Shown here: piece by piece, positions 52,991-62,905 of the stretch | Numbering within the stretch: position 1 is the stretch's first letter | Layout of the letters: every line of letters starts with the position of its first letter | Source of the DNA: Nilaparvata lugens | Lineage: Eukaryota; Arthropoda; Insecta; Hemiptera; Delphacidae | Reading direction: 5' to 3' | NCBI RefSeq assembly: GCF_014356525.2 | Contig: NC_052511.1 | Coordinates: 52,112,149 to 52,176,148, forward strand | DNA: 64,000 nucleotides | Program-made: the position numbers and the translations under genes | The notes under the pieces: generated by a model | Databases searched by the model: none | What the model was told of the DNA's origin: nothing | Seen by the model: the letters and a program-made list of their open reading frames with translations, nothing else

Positions 52991-54275
52991 TCAATGCACT
53001 CAACCCTTTACTTTCACATTTTCTTTTTCCTTCTTCCTCTTCTTTTTCTCCCTCTTACACTTTTGTCATCAAGTCGAAAGTTACTTTTGACATTGTTCCC
53101 TGACTTGAGTTGTCATTTCATTTCCACATCACTTGCAACAACCCTTACACTCCTTCTTCTTCTTCTTTTTCTTCTTCTTCTTCTTCTTCTTTTCTCTCCT
53201 CCTCCTCCTCCTTCTTCTTCTTCACGTTCCTCTTATTTCTCTCCTCTTATCTTCTTCTTCCCCTTCTACTCCTTCTTCTTTATCTTTTTTCTGTTCTTCT
53301 TCTTTTCATCCTTCTCCTCCTCTTCCTCCTTCTTCTTGTTCTTCTTGTTCTTGTTGTTGTTCTTCTTCTTATTCTTCTTGTTCTTCTTCTTCTTGTTCTT
53401 GTTGTTGTTGTTCTTCTTCTTATTATTCTTCTCCTCCTCCTCCTCCTCCTCCTCCACCTTCCTCTTCTTCTTCTTCTTCTTAACGTTTTTTCGCTACTTC
53501 TTTTTCGGTCTCCTCTTTCCTTCTTCTTTCTCCTGCCTTCTTCTATTTTTCTTCTTCTTTTCATCCTTCTCCTCCTCCTCCTTCTTCTTGTTCTTCTTGT
53601 TCATGTTGTTGTTCTTCTTCTTATTCTTCTTGTTCTTGTTGTTGTTCTCCTTCCTATTCTTCTTTTTCTTCTTCTTCTTCTTCTTCTTCTTCTTCTTCTT
53701 GTTCTTCCTCTACTTATTCTTCTTCTCCTCCTCCTCCTCCTCCTCCTCCTTCACCACCTTCCTCTTCTTCTCCTTAACGTTTTTTCCCTACTTCTTTTTC
53801 GGTCTTCTTCTTTCCTTTCTCCTGCCTTCTTCTTATTTTTCTTCTTCTTCTTCTTCTGCTTCTTCTTCTTCTTCTTCTTCTCCTCCTCCTCCTCCTTCCT
53901 CTCTTCTCCTTTTTCTTTTTCTTCTTCTTCTTCTTCTTCTTCTTCTTCTTCTTCTTCTTCTTCTTCTTCTTCTTCTTTTCCTGTCTTGTTTCCTTCTCCT
54001 TCTTCTTTTTCTTCTCTCCTGCTTTTTCTCTTCACCTCCTTCTCCTCCTCCTCCTTCTTCTTCTTCTTTTCCTCCTTCTCCTTCTCCTGTCGTCCTTTCT
54101 CCTCCTCTTCTTTTCCTTCTTCTTCTTTTCCTTTTCTGCTTTTTTTTCTTCTCCTCCTCCTTCTTCTTCTTCTTTTCCTTATCCTGCTTTTTTTTCTTCT
54201 CCTTCTCCTCCTCCACCTTCTTCTTCTACCTCTTCTTCTTCTTCTCATTCTTCTCTCTCCCACTACATACAACCC
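52991..54275. repeat. (TTC)n/(TCC)n/(TTG)n block with ~290-bp higher-order unit
   Basis: Almost pure pyrimidine triplets broken by TTGTTCTTGTTGTTG. The rare word TAACGTTTTTTC(G/C)CTACTTC followed by TTTTTCGGTC occurs at 53481 and 53775, 294 bases apart. TTTTCATCCTTCTCCTCC lies at 53305 and 53567, so the block contains a duplicated higher-order unit. A 505-codon Ser/Phe/Leu frame and its Arg/Glu shadows are artefacts. Confidence 0.9.
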
Positions 54276-54665
54276 CCGTCTTCTCAACCCTCTCTAATCA
54301 ACAGACATTTGTTTTCGTTTTTCCAACTGTTTTAATCCATCCTATTTCATCTTCACGAGACGTATTCCTTCAACTTGCATTGAATCGTATTCTTCAGTGT
54401 CACCCCTTCCTGACTCTGATAAAGAACGAAGTAATTAAAAGAAACAGAATTTTCAATTTCGGAGACATTGAACGAACGAATGAATGCAAGTGGCGTGCCT
54501 GTCGTAGGTAATGAGGTGAGACTTGATGAAGCTGTTTAATTGAATTGAAAAGTTGACAAGAAGACTTGTTATCTTTGGACCATGATGTTTGTTCAGAAAT
54601 TGAAGTTGTGGTGAGATATAGGCCCTTGTATAAAGGGCCGAGTGATATTTATTCAAATTATACAT
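54276..54665. other. Spacer, no gene seen
   Basis: Mixed DNA. The tail of the 505-codon frame ends here (54511) with balanced composition but no domain. A 70-codon minus-strand frame is not recognised. Confidence 0.4.
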
Positions 54666-54714
54666 AGTCTGTATAATAAGTAACCGGACTGACCTCAGGA
54701 AATTTTTTATGGGT

Positions 54715-54870
54715 AAAATATGTACAATTTTTCATTAGATATACGTGGATACAATAACAAATCATATAAATATGATCAGGAAGGAACAACAGGTTTGGCC
54801 CAAAACTATTCCATTCCCAAATTTTGATTACATGTCCAAAAAATAGGTTATGTTTCTTCTGTAAGAAGTT
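54715..54870 (-). mobile_element. SR2 copy 6, diverged, inside the mariner relic
   Basis: Minus strand: GAAACATAACCTATTTTTTG, AATTTGGGAATGGAATAG, TTTTGGGCCAAACCTGTTGT, CATATTTATATGATTTG. This joins the 'GGAATAGCACAAG' and 'TTTTGGGCTATGCCTG' forms of SR2 in one element and shows they are one family. Confidence 0.6.
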
Positions 54871-55033
54871 CAAGCTCAACTTTCGTCCAAAAATAAATAT
54901 GAGATGCAAATTTTAAATTTAGAAAAATTAAATCACCAAATTATAGTTTAATATTACACTTAATTATCACTGCACATTGTATTAATTAAGTTATTTTATG
55001 AATTTTGATGCCAAAAATACACACAAATTCTCA

Positions 55034-55345
55034 CTAGATATCTTCAAAGTAGTCCCTATTGGAGTCGATAACACGCTGATACCGGATTTTCAAATCCCTG
55101 AACGCTCCCTGGAAGTCAGCAACCTCTATGCTGTCTAGAGCCCTCGTCGTAGCACGTTGGACGTTTTCCAGAGTCCCGAACCGCGTCCCCTTAAGTTGTC
55201 TCTTGATCTTGGGGAACAAAAAGACGTCCGGTGGTGTAAGAAGGATGTTGCAACGTTACCCTAGACTGTTTGGATAACTGTTTCGTGACGAGCAGGCAGA
55301 TGTGCGACGGAGCATTGTCGTCGTGATGGAGGATCCAAGAATCGA
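55034..55345 (-). pseudogene. Mariner transposase C-terminus, broken
   Basis: Reads WILHHDDNAPSH (the second catalytic Asp region), then LVTKQLSKQ...TLQHPSY. A deletion of several codons with a frame change near 55227 removes the usual SPDL-type stretch. It then reads FLFPKIKRQLKGTRFGTLEN and on to a stop at 55034. Mariner transposases have a D,D34D triad, and the third Asp would lie in VFLFPK's upstream PPDV. The first Asp and the N-terminal helix-turn-helix are absent, so it cannot be functional. Confidence 0.85.
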
Positions 55346-55915
55346 TAAAAAATTATCAGTAAATCTGATAAAAAATTATTTCTCTAGTTGAAGCTAGGTT
55401 AAGAAGCAAATTTGAAAATCAACCTCACTAATAAGAACTTATTGGAATGAGTGGAATGCTAGTAAACATAAGAGCTGTCAGATAAAGATTTACAAGAAAA
55501 AATATTAAGATTGTTCGAATCTAGGAAGGAATCGCAACGAAAGAATAGTGACAAAGATCGAAGATAGGGGACAAGAAATATGAAACTGAATCAACAAGGT
55601 CTCAGGGTCTGTATTCATTTGGGAGATTGACCCTCTCCAATTTTTTATTCATAACCGTTGTTGATGTCTCCTGATTCGTCCTTTCAACTCCACGTCACAC
55701 ACAACTATTTATTATTTCCGATTCGGTAACCGAATTATTCATATTTTTCATCCATATTTATTAACGTAACTCAGCACTAAGTTGGACCCTGCTTTTTGGG
55801 GATGATGAAGATTGTATAGAAAATGTAAGAGAGAAATCTGAGGAACAAGAGAATATTTTGGGTATTTTGTGATATGGATTTTCATTCTCTGGAAGAGATA
55901 AGTCGGGAATGGTTG
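55346..55915. other. Spacer, no gene seen
   Basis: AT-rich DNA with no supported feature; purine content rises from 55800. Confidence 0.45.
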
Positions 55916-56030
55916 AATGTAGGATGAGAAGGAGCAGGAGAAGGAGGGGGTGGAGGAGTAGGAGGAGGAGGAGGAGGAGGAGGGGGAGGAGGTGGACGAG
56001 AAGAAAGAGGAGGAAGAGGAGGAGGATAGT
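55916..56030. repeat. (GGA)n polypurine tract
   Basis: AGGAGGAGGAGGAGGAGG core at about 55960-55985; Pro- or Leu-rich minus-strand frames are by-products. Confidence 0.9.
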
Positions 56031-56047
56031 CAAATTCAGTTCTAACT

Positions 56048-56210
56048 CTTAGTCCCAGTTGCACAAAAGTTTGTTGAATCCTAATCCTGATTGAATGCTA
56101 GAAGAACCAAACAAAAAAGGTTATTTTGAAGAAAAGGTTTTTCTGATTGACTCTTGCAGAATTTAATCACGGTTAGAATTTGAAAGGCTGTTGTGCAACC
56201 GAGTCTTAGC
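56048..56210. mobile_element. M3 copy 2
   Basis: CTTAGTCCCAGTTGCACAAA at the left and TTGTGCAACCGAGTCTTAG at the right. CTTAG on both sides may be the target duplication. Shorter than copy 1 (163 against 204 bases). Confidence 0.75.
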
Positions 56211-56465
56211 ATTCCTTATAGAAAACAACACCAAAGTCTTCCATTCAACCATTTAGACAGTTTAAAATGAATTTCACTAATAATAGTAATTTTAATAATG
56301 TTATATCCTATTGTTAGGTAGCTTCCAGATTGTAATACGAGTGATGTATTCATATTTATCCATTCATTCATTTATCAATTCTTCAAGATACACAATTACT
56401 CGTTCAAACATTCACTAGTTCAATAAAAATTTCATCCATGAGAAAATAGCTATTTATGTATTAAA
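56211..56465. other. AT-rich spacer, no gene seen
   Basis: No supported feature. Confidence 0.45.
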
Positions 56466-56574
56466 AGCGTAATGCGTGACTTTATCGCTCGCGCAAAACT
56501 TTTATCACGCGACGCGAAGCGGAGCGTGATAATTTTGCAAGAGCGATAAAGAAGCATTACGCGCGAATTACATA
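56466..56574. repeat. Foldback with GC-rich core
   Basis: GCGTAATGCGTGACTTTATC with GCTCGCGCAAAACTTTTATC pairs with GATAATTTTGCAAGAGCGAT and AAAGAAGCATTACGC. The loop GCGACGCGAAGCGGAGCG is GC-rich, as in the foldbacks at 8169 and 12028. Confidence 0.75.
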
Positions 56575-56880
56575 CAAAATTTTTCTACAACTGCCCAAAC
56601 CTGTTAAATTACTTATATATTATCGGCGGAGTTACAATTACCGACTTTTTAGGTTAAGATCTGACTTTTTGGCGAGCTGCTTATAATCAGCTGACTAGGA
56701 AGCGTAAAGAAACTCTTCTGCGCATGCGCGAATGATTTGGGAGCGTAAAGTAAATCTACTGAGCATGCGCGGATGGTTAGCGAGCGAAAAAGTAGATTCT
56801 CCTCAGAAATAAGCTGTTTTACAAGGAGAATTGAGTGTGTAAATTCTTTCTTTACGCGCAGTTGTAGAAAAAGTATGTTC
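56575..56880. mobile_element. Element with CTACAACTGC ends and two CGCATGCG boxes
   Basis: TTTTTCTACAACTGC (about 56579) and GCAGTTGTAGAAAAA (about 56858) are inverted ends 280 bases apart. Inside, a ~42-base direct repeat (GAAGCGTAAAGAAACTCTTC, GGAGCGTAAAGTAAATCTAC) brings the NRF-1-like boxes GCGCATGCGC (56720) and AGCATGCGCGG (56762). CpG-rich for the window. Could be a mobile element that carries binding sites. Confidence 0.5.
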
Positions 56881-57232
56881 TGTTTATTCTAAAAAGAATA
56901 ATTTGAGGGTGGAAAAAGTGTTATTTTTTGTTGAATTGGAGTGAGTAGTTTATTCCAAAACTAGAGATTGTGTCTCTTTACTAGACACACAATAAACTTC
57001 GGTTGACGTGTGAGGTTCATTGAACCTTTGGATCTTCGAATTCTTTTGAAGTGATTTATTATCAACAGATAATGAAATATATTCAAGAATATTGCAGGTT
57101 TAATCATTATGAGGGTAGTTTTGATTGAAAATATGTAATGAGCCAGGTACTAAAGAAGATGAAATATTTGTTTTCTGGAAACAATATTATTCATGGTGAT
57201 GGATTCTTGATCCATTCCGAGCTGCTATGTAT
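56881..57232. other. AT-rich spacer, no gene seen
   Basis: No supported feature. Confidence 0.45.
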
Positions 57233-57399
57233 TAACACACTTTTTTTCTACGTATTTAAACACGATATGCAGTCAATTATCAAGTAAATAATTAAGAACT
57301 TTTACTTACTGACTGAAGTACTTTCGATCGTCTAGCGATCATTTTCAACAGTCACTATTCACATTGACGTGTTTAAATACATAGAAAAAAGTGTGTTGA
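57233..57399. mobile_element. Inverted-repeat element, TAACACAC ends
   Basis: TAACACACTTTTTTTCTACG with TATTTAAACACG pairs with CGTGTTTAAATACATAGAAA and AAAGTGTGTTGA. About 167 bases. The loop carries CGATCGTCTAGCGATC. Confidence 0.8.
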
Positions 57400-57829
57400 A
57401 TTATTCATCTTGAAAAAACATTTCTCACGTGCTGAAACTAGTTAGTGCTCATGTGAATTGATTTTAAAAAGGATAGGAGTTATTTCTGTGGAAATTGAAC
57501 GATTTAGGCAGCCCTATTAAAATGCTTTATTATGATAAAAAATATATTTATTGAAAGAGAACTGTTCCTTGCAAATACATCCCCTCAAGTAATAGTTCAC
57601 AGTTGATGTTTTTTCTCCACTTCCTTGAATTCAATCACAAAAGAAATCATTTTAACCAAAAGAAATCGAGCTCGATGGAACCGATTCCATACAAACATAG
57701 CTCGGGATCATACAAACATCACCAGATACAAAACCAATCCATCCAACAATACAGAAACGTGGGGTTGAAAGTAATAGATGTGCCACTCACTGCATGACCA
57801 TTGGTCACTTGCGACAAGGAATAAGTCAC
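57400..57829. other. Spacer, no gene seen
   Basis: A 64-codon frame (57603-57797) has balanced composition with no recognised family. Confidence 0.4.
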
Positions 57830-58380
57830 ATTTGCCGGACACGGTTTATTTATTCATTCTCTTCCGAGGACGCGGACGCGATCTCATGCGAAACACATCA
57901 GTCCTTACTTCCCCTCTAGAAGTTTCCCCGCTTTCCACGACTTCAGTCCTGACTTTCCTCAGATTTCCCACTACCCACAATGGGAGGGGAAAGATTCTTG
58001 TCCACTACTCTGGGGGAAGAGGTAGTTTTTGGTCACTACCCCGATAGTGGGGGTAGTTTCTTGCCTGTTACTCTCGGGGGAAGTTTGTTGCCCTGAGGGT
58101 GAGGACAGTCCCCCCGTCCTAGGAAGGCTATTGACAGACCTTCATCGCAGCGAAATTCCTGTCCCACTTTGTGAGCGACAGGAGCAAATGTGCCAGAAAA
58201 TAGCGTGTTTTAAAAGTCTGATCAGTTGTTGTGAGTATGCACATCACCAGCAGAATGCGCTGCAAATGATTCGGAGATCGGCCTCAGCGAAAAGGGGGGT
58301 GTAGGAAGGGTCCTTGGGGGTGAGAAGGGGTAAAGGACCCAGGAAGGGTCCCTGCATGGCAATGAGCTTGAAAAGTGCCC
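57830..58380. other. GC-rich, apparently single-copy segment
   Basis: Rich in G-runs and C-runs (GGGGGAAGAGGTAG, ATAGTGGGGGTAGT, TCGGGGGAAGTTTG), with repeated TCAGTCCT(T/G)ACTT and TAGTTT(C/T)T words. Frames of 89-91 codons overlap in different registers, so coding is unlikely. A transcribed non-coding or regulatory segment is possible. Confidence 0.3.
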
Positions 58381-59227
58381 TATCAATCTTAACCTGGCAG
58401 ATATCAGAAGATGTGGACCAGACTGAAGTTTGGAATGGAAGATTGTTGAAGAGAATTGAGTAGTCTAGAAAGATACTATGATTGGAGTTGGTGAATGATG
58501 AATGTTAATTTATGATCAATGTTGAAGATGGGAAAGATTGGAGCCAGTTAGACACACATAGATTTTAGGACGTGTGATTTTTTGCCGTCCTTTTGAAATC
58601 TATTAGATTAAACGGAATTTTACAGACATCATCTGGTTAAATCATCTTTTCAATCTGAAATATCGGGGCACCGAGCTTTGCTCGTTATTTCTATCCTATC
58701 ATATTGAGCATGCAATTTCTGTATTTTTTTTTTATCTGGTTATTTATATTTTTTCGCCACACTGCACAAAAAGCAGCTGTTTTCCAGACCCTACGTAGAT
58801 CTGAAAGACATTGTTTGCAGACGGCTCTCGTCTGACGGCAGAACAGGTTTCTTTCCGGCCTAGGCCGGAAAGAGTACCCTTTCCAGCCGCTAACATGGAA
58901 CTAAGAAAGGTGATCAAAAAACAACTGATCAAAAAACTTTTCATTATTTGTGTTCATTATTCAATAATTAAAACATTTATAGACTAATAAATCATCTTAT
59001 TGTCATTTGAAAGAATAAAAAGGTATAAACTCAACCTCCCATATAATTGAACATCATCTTTTAGGCTATTTAGACAAATCAGAATAAAAAATAAAAATAC
59101 TTCAACAGTTTCCTGATATTCAGATTACCTCAGATTTGCTGGAGCTATCACCTTCCACTTCTGCTCTCGGAAGTGCTTAGTAAACAACTATTCTCATATA
59201 TATTGTTTATTTTTGTGTGTGGCGAAA
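58381..59227. other. Spacer with family K fragments
   Basis: 58655-58700 reads AAATATCGGGGCACCGAGCT then TTGCTCGTTATTTCTATCC, an end of the family K repeat. A 22-base perfect palindrome, CTTTCCGGCC/GGCCGGAAAG around TA, lies near 58852-58873. No gene. Confidence 0.5.
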
Positions 59228-59352
59228 AATAGCGTTCGCACCACGGGCAAAAATGTTTTCCGGCTCTCAATCTTTTCTAGTCCTCGGCCTACGGTCTCGG
59301 ACTTGAAAACCGATTTCAAGCCGGAAAAATCTCATTTTCTGCTCCAGGTGCG
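59228..59352. repeat. Foldback with GC-rich core
   Basis: GTTCGCACCACGGGCAAAAA with TGTTTTCCGGCT pairs with AGCCGGAAAAATCTCATTTT and CTCCAGGTGCGAA. The loop has CCTCGGCCTACGGTCTCGG. Same architecture as the foldbacks at 8169, 12028 and 56466. Confidence 0.75.
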
Positions 59353-59389
59353 AAATATACTAATTAATATCTGGTTATTCATGTTCAAC

Positions 59390-60055
59390 GGATCTCGAAA
59401 ACGGTTCTAACGATTTTCACGAAATTTGGAATATAGTAGGTTTATGATAAGAAGATTCGATTGCACTAGGTCTCATCCTTGGGAAAACTTGCTGAACGAC
59501 ATTAAACGGATAATTCATCCTTGGCTGAAACAGCTGTCGAAAAATAAAAATATTGCATCTCCGAAATTCATATGATGACATATAGCCAGCTTTGAAATAC
59601 AAACACGGTCATTTTAGAGAATTGTGTTCTGTTTATCAATAAATAAAAATAACGAGCGAAGCTAAGTGACCCGATATTTTATTGATAAACAGACCACAAT
59701 TCTCTGGAATGATCGTGTTTATATTTTACAGCTGGCTATATGTCAGCTTATGAATTCCGGGGATGCGATATTTTGATTTTCCACAGAATCACTGGCTCAC
59801 TTTTTGATATCCACAGACGACGAATGTCTCAGCTGTTTCAGCCAAGGATGAATATCCTTTTAATGTCGTTCAGCGAGTTTTCCCAAGGATGAGACCTAGT
59901 GCAATCGAATTTTTATATCATAAACCTACTACTGTATGTTCCAAATCTCGTGAAAATCGTTAGAGCCGTTTTCGAGATCCGGTGAAATACAAACATATAA
60001 CCATCTAAACATCCAAACATCTGAACATCTGAAAAGAAATATTGCTCGTTTAATA
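59390..60055. repeat. Two family K elements in inverted orientation
   Basis: Left arm 59390-59643 and right arm 59676-59982 are reverse complements (AACGGTTCTAACGATTTTCA, GACATTAAACGGATAATTCA, GACATATAGCCAGCT). The left arm lacks about 49 bases present in the right (AGAATCACTGGCTCACTTTT region). The right element runs on to 60055 with tandem AAACATCTGAACATCTG and GCTCGTTTAATAGTATAGG. The word TCGTGAAAATCGTTAGAGCC is like the conserved 3' DNA of several insect non-LTR elements. Confidence 0.8.
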
Positions 60056-60170
60056 GTATAGGATATTATATTCTACATATTGATGACATTCAACTTAATT
60101 GGTGATCATATAATACCAGAGACTGTTGGTAGTAACTAATTGATCATCTTTAATTACTATCAATTAATGG

Positions 60171-60352
60171 TCGTTAGTGCAATCGAATTTTTATATCATG
60201 AACCTACTATGTTCCAAATTTGGTGAAAATCGTTAGAGCCGTTTTCGAGATCCGTTGAACATAAATAACCAGATATAGAAATATAAACAGATAGCCTATA
60301 CAGAAATTGCTGCTCGTTTAATATAATAGGATATCGGGTACCGAGCTATGCT
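60171..60352 (+). repeat. Family K copy 3, truncated
   Basis: TTAGTGCAATCGAATTTTTA through GAGCCGTTTTCGAGATCCGT to GCTCGTTTAATATAATAGGA. The following ATCGGGTACCGAGCTATGCT looks like the start of a further copy cut short. Confidence 0.75.
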
Positions 60353-60630
60353 CCGGAGTACAAAAACATAGAAGATTAAGAAATAGATAGAGAGAGTAAA
60401 AAACAGATGATAACGCTGAAGAGCATAACTCAGATGAAACATAAAAAACATACAACAAATAACATGAATGACATTCATGAAAATAAAATAGAATTGGAGT
60501 TGCTTTCCATGACGAAACACTATATTTATAATAACTTTGTTGAAGTTCTGACCACAGAATAGGTACAGAATGGAAACTTGTAATCAATCGCCTATCTAAC
60601 CAATGCTTTTTACATGACCCCAATACTAAA
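60353..60630. other. AT-rich spacer, no gene seen
   Basis: Two overlapping minus-strand frames (74 and 106 codons, 60296-60638) are Ser/Tyr/Phe-rich and unrecognised. Confidence 0.4.
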
Positions 60631-60880
60631 CACGACACGTGACCTTGGGAAGTTCCAATCCTGGTCTTCTGATTGGCTCGTAGCAGTGAACGAGATCAAT
60701 TGATCGGGATCATTGAAGTGATCCGAACCTACCATCAATACTATTACAATGCGGCGCTTCCTAACAAGATGGCGGATTTTAGCGTCAGCGTACTAGCCAA
60801 GTTTCCGTACTGTATGTATACTGTGGAGGAGTGAAGAGGAGTGAAATGCATTCCTCAAGACTCCAAGAAAAAGTAAGTGT
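60631..60880 (+). promoter_or_regulatory. Promoter-like segment with possible 5' exon
   Basis: In order: CACGTGACCTTGG (E-box 60636-60641), CCAAT box in reverse (GATTGGCT, 60671), GCGGCGC, then AAGATGGCGG (60766-60775). The last matches the YY1-type site around start codons and also opens a 21-codon frame (60769-60834, MADFSVSVLAKF...). A good splice donor, AAAAAGTAAGTG, follows at 60873. No downstream exon is recognised in the remaining 3 kb. AAGATGGCGG also occurs in the repeat at 19.9 kb, so chance is not excluded. Confidence 0.25.
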
Positions 60881-61260
60881 TTTCTCAAATATTCACTAGT
60901 AACACAGTGTCAGAACTTCAACAAAGTTTAAATAGAATTAATAAGAGATGAATAGAGGAAAAAGATGAAGGATACTGGATTGATGATTAGTGGAAGGAAA
61001 AGTATGAGAAAATTCATCCCTTTGAGGTGGTACATGGAGATGAAAGACGTGATGATTAAAACACGCGTTCATAAAACGACCTTACGTTCTAATAACTCAC
61101 GTCACACAGGCTTTGAGATGGTTAGCAAGGACAAAGTGGAGAAAAGAAGTGTATGAAGAGGAAAAAAGGAATGAGGTAGAGAGGGGAAAGTGAGGGAAAG
61201 GGAGTGATGGAGGACACAAAATGAATGATAGGTCAGGGAACGAACTTTCTCATGGCGATT
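60881..61260. other. Spacer, no gene seen
   Basis: Purine-leaning DNA. A 63-codon frame (60965-61156) has mixed composition but is unrecognised. If the donor at 60873 is real this is the start of an intron. Confidence 0.35.
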
Positions 61261-61390
61261 ACACAGGAGAGATTAAAAGATGAAGAAAAAACGGAGGTGG
61301 TGGAGGAGTAGAACAGTGGAAGGAGGAAAAAGAGAGAGAGAGAATAAGGAAGAGATGAAGAAGAAAAAAGAGGGGAAGGAATTGCCCAAA
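61261..61390. repeat. GA/GGA-rich polypurine tract
   Basis: GAGAGAGAGAGA within GAAGAA/GGAGG repeats. Purines on the + strand. Confidence 0.8.
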
Positions 61391-62029
61391 GCAGCAGGTG
61401 GGACCACATTTAGGTTATATGAGAAAATTAAAATGACCACACCGCACACACATATGAGGCTTTAGTCTACATTTTCAACCCTTGCTAAAAAGCCTTCATT
61501 CCTCCCTCAAGTCACCGCTAAGGGTGGAAAACTGCAAGGGAAACCGGAAAACGGAAAGAAAATGAGCACAGGCTCTTTTTCTTCAATCACATCCTCCCCT
61601 TACTGCGAATGTATGAGCTAATTTAGTCACCGACGAAAAATTAGCTAATTAGGCGGGGGATGTCTTTGAGTTAGGGAGGGAATTTGTGGAGATTTCAAAG
61701 TCATTTCTTACGTGTATGAAATATGTAGCTTACGATGCTTTTGATGAGAGTGGGTCTTGGGTCTCTTCAAACATGATTATCAATTCTCATTCATACATTT
61801 TCGTTGAATAGGCCATGAGTATTAGTATAAAGGTACTGGATTGGATTAGTATAAGGTGATAGGACTCAATGCCTATAATATGATAATCCATTAAGATAAG
61901 TGTCAGAAATTTTATATTTAATCATGTTTGTCTCTCTCCAAGTAAACTACAGGGTATTGCCATAGAGTAACATAGCATAAGAAGAACTGGAATCTTTCTT
62001 TCTCTCATTATTCTTTCTCCATTGATTGA
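61391..62029. other. Spacer, no gene seen
   Basis: Mixed, then AT-rich DNA. ATTAGTATAA(A)GGT is duplicated at 61820-61855. No coding. Confidence 0.45.
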
Positions 62030-62250
62030 TACATAAGTATATAAATTAAAATGATAGGGAATGAAGAAAAAAGATGAACTTGTGCTATTCCTCTTCCAAA
62101 TTTAGATAAGGTTACACATAGTCCAAAATAGGTCAAGTCTTGTAGTTGTTCACTTCACAAAATTTTCAGTCCTTAATTATTTTCACAACGAAGATTTTTA
62201 CATTTTGTTGCTTCCTAAACCAAACATAGAAGAAATATTTCACATTATTG
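62030..62250 (-). mobile_element. SR2 copy 7 with rearranged hairpin arm
   Basis: Minus strand SR2 core CTTATCTAAATTTGGAAGAG and GAATAGCACAAGTTCATC. On the + strand it is followed by GTCTTGTAGTTGTTCACTTC with ACAAAATTTTCAGTCC (the loop of the 36.3 kb hairpin, inverted) and CCAAACATAGAAG (one arm). Confidence 0.7.
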
Positions 62251-62595
62251 TCACTAAAATGGAAAATATTCACATATTGAAGATATATATTTTACAAACA
62301 ATATAATAATTCTAAGAAATTATCAAAAATCACAGATTTAGAAACTAGAAAATTGAAAACAAAATAAAATAAAGAGAAGATAGTGTAAAGTTTCAGCTAT
62401 TTTGAATTATTTAGTAATGTCTAATTTCGTCAAGGAAAAACGTTTCCAATTATAGAAATGAGAAAATAAAAGCTACGACTACTGTTATAAAAGCTGCGAC
62501 TACGCCTCGCTTTGGAAAGTCAATTTTCTGACTCCAGCTGTTTAAAGTCTAGGACTTAGCTAAATCCCGAGCTCGGAACCCGGCCCTTAGAATTT
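62251..62595. other. AT-rich spacer, no gene seen
   Basis: AT-rich to 62480, then short GC-richer DNA (AAATCCCGAGCTCGGAAC). No supported feature. Confidence 0.45.
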
Positions 62596-62652
62596 TCATT
62601 TAATATGAATAACTACCACAATATCAACTTCTCAACTACACAAAAAGCAAGT
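62596..62652 (-). repeat. Fragment of the 67-386 element's left end
   Basis: Minus strand CTTTTTGTGTAGTTGAGAAG then TTGATATTGTGGTAGTTATT, matching 67-121. Confidence 0.75.
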
Positions 62653-62786
62653 TCACAAGCTTTCATTACAACAAGCGAACCAAGTATTGGTTATCTAGTA
62701 ATGTTGATAAGGAAACATATATAGTCTTGTCAATTTCCCTGGAGATTTCTGCTACTGCAGTATTAGTCCTCCTTAATTTTTACATT

Positions 62787-62905
62787 CCTTGCCCTATTAC
62801 CATAGATAAGGAAAGTATTGCTTTCCAAAAGAATTTAAGGTACCCTAATTCCATGTTTTCTATACGTTTCAAGGTCCCCTGAGTCCAAAAACATGATTTT
62901 TTCTA
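62787..62905 (+). mobile_element. 5' fragment of the ~780-bp element
   Basis: TTCCTTGCCCTATTACCATA, GATAAGGAAAGTATTGCTTT and CTATACGTTTCAAGGTCCCC, then TGAGTCCAAAAA. Matches the first 120 bases of 19638-20420 and stops. Confidence 0.8.

Larger units (their letters stand above)
54666..55345 (-). mobile_element. Mariner relic, 5'-truncated
   Basis: 3' terminus on the minus strand is GGTCAGTCCGGTTACTTATT then ATACAGAC followed by TA (54664-54665), a usual mariner-type end. It holds the C-terminal transposase pseudogene (55034-55345) and, in the 3' UTR, an SR2 copy. The N-terminal two thirds and the 5' inverted repeat are gone. Confidence 0.7.

Noticed and set aside
52994..54511. 505-codon + strand frame, the longest in the window
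   Set aside because: Made of TTC/TTG/TCC triplets; overlapping 395-codon frame and minus-strand Arg/Glu frames show low complexity, not a membrane protein.
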